A DNA stretch of 64,000 nucleotides from positions 372,001 through 436,000 of the forward strand of contig NZ_JABAIJ010000002.1 of the NCBI RefSeq assembly GCF_012641435.1. Reading direction: 5' to 3'. This document shows, piece after piece, positions 62,433 to 64,000 of this stretch. Source of the stretch: Rhizobium sp. P38BS-XIX (GTDB lineage: Bacteria > Pseudomonadota > Alphaproteobacteria > Rhizobiales > Rhizobiaceae). The notes beneath the pieces were generated by a model. The model was not told the origin of the DNA, did no database searches, and saw only the letters and a list, made by a program, of their open reading frames with translations. The translations under genes were made by a program, and so were the position numbers. Numbering within the stretch: the stretch's first letter is position 1; every line of letters begins with the position of its first letter.

Positions 62433-63743
62433 TCAGGCCCGCTGCATCTGATCGGAAATACGGCCGCGCTCGCCAAAACGCTGAATGGTGCGGTCCGGGA
62501 AGATCAGCGCGAAGGCGGAAATCGCACCGATGATGAGGATTGCTGCGGTGAACATCATCGCGTTCGCATAGCCTTCGGACAGATGCTCGGGGCCGGCCCG
62601 CTGGACGATCATGCCGGTGATCGCATTTGATGCGAGGGCCGAGATGGCATTGGCGGAATAGATGACCACGATGAGCTTGCCGCGTTGAACGGCCGGAGCG
62701 ACCGCACCAAGCGTGATCGGACCATAGATCGTGGTCAGACTTGGCGCTGCGAAGGCGATCGCAATCAGCACAAGCTGCAACGCGCCGCTGGCATGGACGG
62801 AGCCAATCAGGGCGAGACCGCTGACGAGCAGGGCGTATCCTGAGGCGCTGCCGAGTGTCGTACGCTTGCTGACGCCGCGCTGAAGCATACGCTGTGCGAT
62901 CCAGGAACCGACGAGCAGAAGTGGCGACTGGAAGATGTACACCGCGGAGATCACGCTGCCGGTCTGCACCTGGCTATAGCCCAGCCCCTGCTGTAGGAAC
63001 GGCGGCAGCCAGGTCGCGGACATGCCGACGATCCAGTAAGACATGGTCGACATGATGATGACACCGAGAACCGTCGGATCGAGCCAGAGCTTGCGGGCGG
63101 GGATTGGTGCTTCGGAAGGCGGGCTTGCAGCGGTCTTTTCGTTGCTCGCCGCGTAAGGGCCTTCGCCGCCGATGAACAACCAGGTGAAAAGCCAGCAGAT
63201 ACCGATGACGCCGCAGAACAGGAAGCCCGTACGCCAACCATGCTGGACGATGATGTAGGTGAGGATCGGACCGCCGGCGAGCAGGCCGACGCTGATGCCT
63301 TGCAGGACGACCGCGCTTGGAACGCTTCGCTTCTCCGGGCTGAACCAGTTATGCGCGGCATGAAGTGCGGTCGGCAGGCCCGGCCCCTCACCAAGACCGA
63401 GAAGAATACGGCAGGTCACCAGAACCGTCACGGAACTGGTGAAATAGATCGGGATCTGGGTCAGTGACCAGATTGCGGCGAGGATGACAAGGATCCATTT
63501 GACGGGGACGCGACCGATCACGAAAAGGCCAACAAGAACGCCTGAAATCGAAAACAGCAGAAAAAAGCTGCTGCCGATCAGACCGAACTGCTGCGGCGTG
63601 ATCTGCAGTTCCTTCATCATCGGGACCGCCGACAGGCCGAAGACGAGCTTGTCGAAGAAGTTCAGCGTTTGAAACAGGAAGAGCAGGATGAGCACCGCAA
63701 ACGGACGCCACGGACTGCTTTTCTGGATTGCTGGATCGGTCAT
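62433..63743 (-). CDS. MFS transporter, anion:cation symporter type
   Basis: The 436-residue protein has twelve hydrophobic segments and the MFS pattern with the central loop near residues 190-225. The stretch LLGLGEGPGLPTALHAAHNW near 115 is characteristic of the ACS group (ExuT, phthalate and aromatic-acid carriers). Lacking periplasmic partners, it should import an organic acid with protons. Between an FAH gene and a flavin monooxygenase gene, an aromatic acid is the likely cargo. Confidence 0.92.
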   Translation of the reverse strand: MTDPAIQKSSPWRPFAVLILLFLFQTLNFFDKLVFGLSAVPMMKELQITPQQFGLIGSSFFLLFSISGVLVGLFVIGRVPVKWILVILAAIWSLTQIPIYFTSSVTVLVTCRILLGLGEGPGLPTALHAAHNWFSPEKRSVPSAVVLQGISVGLLAGGPILTYIIVQHGWRTGFLFCGVIGICWLFTWLFIGGEGPYAASNEKTAASPPSEAPIPARKLWLDPTVLGVIIMSTMSYWIVGMSATWLPPFLQQGLGYSQVQTGSVISAVYIFQSPLLLVGSWIAQRMLQRGVSKRTTLGSASGYALLVSGLALIGSVHASGALQLVLIAIAFAAPSLTTIYGPITLGAVAPAVQRGKLIVVIYSANAISALASNAITGMIVQRAGPEHLSEGYANAMMFTAAILIIGAISAFALIFPDRTIQRFGERGRISDQMQRA

Positions 63744-63795
63744 GTTTTCCTCCCAAAAACCGTATCAGGACGTCATCTGCGGAACGCGCCGGGCC

Positions 63796-64000
63796 TCATG
63801 CAAGACGCCGATGCAGATCCGAAAGCTGTTCAGTGAGATCGGCGAGCGATCTCGCCGCGCCGAAAACGTAATGGTCCGGACGGACGAGAGCGGCGATGAC
63901 GCCGTGCCGGTCGAACCATGCGGAAAGCACACCGTCCCTTTCGCGAAGCGTGCTCGGATCGCCAGCGTTATCTTCTTGAGGGGAAACGGCCCTGACCACG
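63796..64000 (-). CDS. Flavin-dependent aromatic hydroxylase, C-terminal end (cut by window)
   Basis: Only the last 67 or so residues lie inside the window; the frame is open to the right edge. The part seen (LSAWFDRHGVIAALVRPDHY, then VFGAARSLADLTEQLSDLHR) matches the thioredoxin-like C-terminal domain of large MhpA/phenol hydroxylase-type monooxygenases, where the LVRPD-x-Y motif is typical. It is upstream of the MFS gene in the same direction. Confidence 0.75.
   Translation of the reverse strand, partial: VVRAVSPQEDNAGDPSTLRERDGVLSAWFDRHGVIAALVRPDHYVFGAARSLADLTEQLSDLHRRLA

Noticed and set aside
1..64000. CRISPR arrays, rRNA operons or replication origins
   Set aside because: No regularly spaced repeats, no rRNA-like sequence and no RepABC-type genes or iterons were noticed in the window.

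Overview
The window looks like an accessory replicon (symbiotic-type plasmid or chromid) of a Rhizobiaceae member such as Rhizobium, Ensifer or Agrobacterium. The strongest pointer is an adjacent, convergent pair encoding a TraR-type quorum-sensing activator and its anti-activator TraM, proteins best known from rhizobial and agrobacterial conjugative plasmids. A NodD/NahR-type LysR regulator and a scatter of decayed transposase, recombinase and catabolic gene fragments fit that setting. No rRNA, tRNA, CRISPR array, replication gene or conjugation gene was found.

Layout. (1) 0.08-8.0 kb: a dipeptide-type ABC importer (binding protein, two permeases, fused double ATPase), a soluble CapA-like protein and a PepT-like M20 peptidase, all rightward. 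(2) 8.2-9.2 kb: traM and traR. (3) 9.5-13.7 kb, leftward: GntR regulator, GcvT/LigM-type tetrahydrofolate-dependent demethylase, purU, folD. (4) 14.0-22.0 kb: a hypothetical protein, acetoacetate module (scoA, scoB, thiolase) with a divergent LysR, then metF and a second LigM/DesA-type demethylase with a divergent LysR. (5) 22.3-22.8 kb: IS701-type transposase relic. (6) 23.2-38.2 kb: a ring-cleavage catabolic island. The rightward arm has an outer-membrane barrel, FAH hydrolase, ACMSD-type amidohydrolase, cyclase-family hydrolase, FAD monooxygenase, folB and folK. The leftward arm has an FAH hydrolase, FAD monooxygenase, APH-type kinase, enolase paralogue, 2-hydroxyacid dehydrogenase, catechol 2,3-dioxygenase-type enzyme and SDR. 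A NodD/NahR-type LysR gene sits at the right edge (38.3 kb). (7) 39.4-40.2 kb: decayed SDR and MarR genes. (8) 40.5-53.4 kb: a ten-gene leftward operon (hydantoinase/oxoprolinase A and B, branched-chain-type ABC importer, aldehyde dehydrogenase, DAO-type oxidase, cupin) with a divergent LysR. (9) 53.8-55.4 kb: TetR, tautomerase-like protein and VOC protein. (10) 55.4-58.6 kb: relics of a serine recombinase, an IS3-type element and a tyrosine recombinase around a two-gene unit of unknown function. (11) 59.4-64.0 kb: GH3 beta-glucosidase, FAH hydrolase, MFS transporter, and the end of a flavin monooxygenase cut by the window edge.

How it works together (inference). The replicon appears specialised for plant- or lignin-derived methoxylated and hydroxylated aromatics. 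The two LigM-type enzymes would pass methyl groups to tetrahydrofolate. MetF, FolD and PurU would oxidise the one-carbon unit to formate and regenerate the cofactor, and FolB and FolK could enlarge the folate pool. Monooxygenases, the extradiol dioxygenase and FAH-family hydrolases would open and split the ring, and ScoAB plus thiolase would convert acetoacetate to acetyl-CoA. The two most unusual items are the translationally coupled kinase/enolase-paralogue/2-hydroxyacid dehydrogenase set inside the ring-cleavage operon, and a pair of matching nod-box-like elements facing the two arms of that island.
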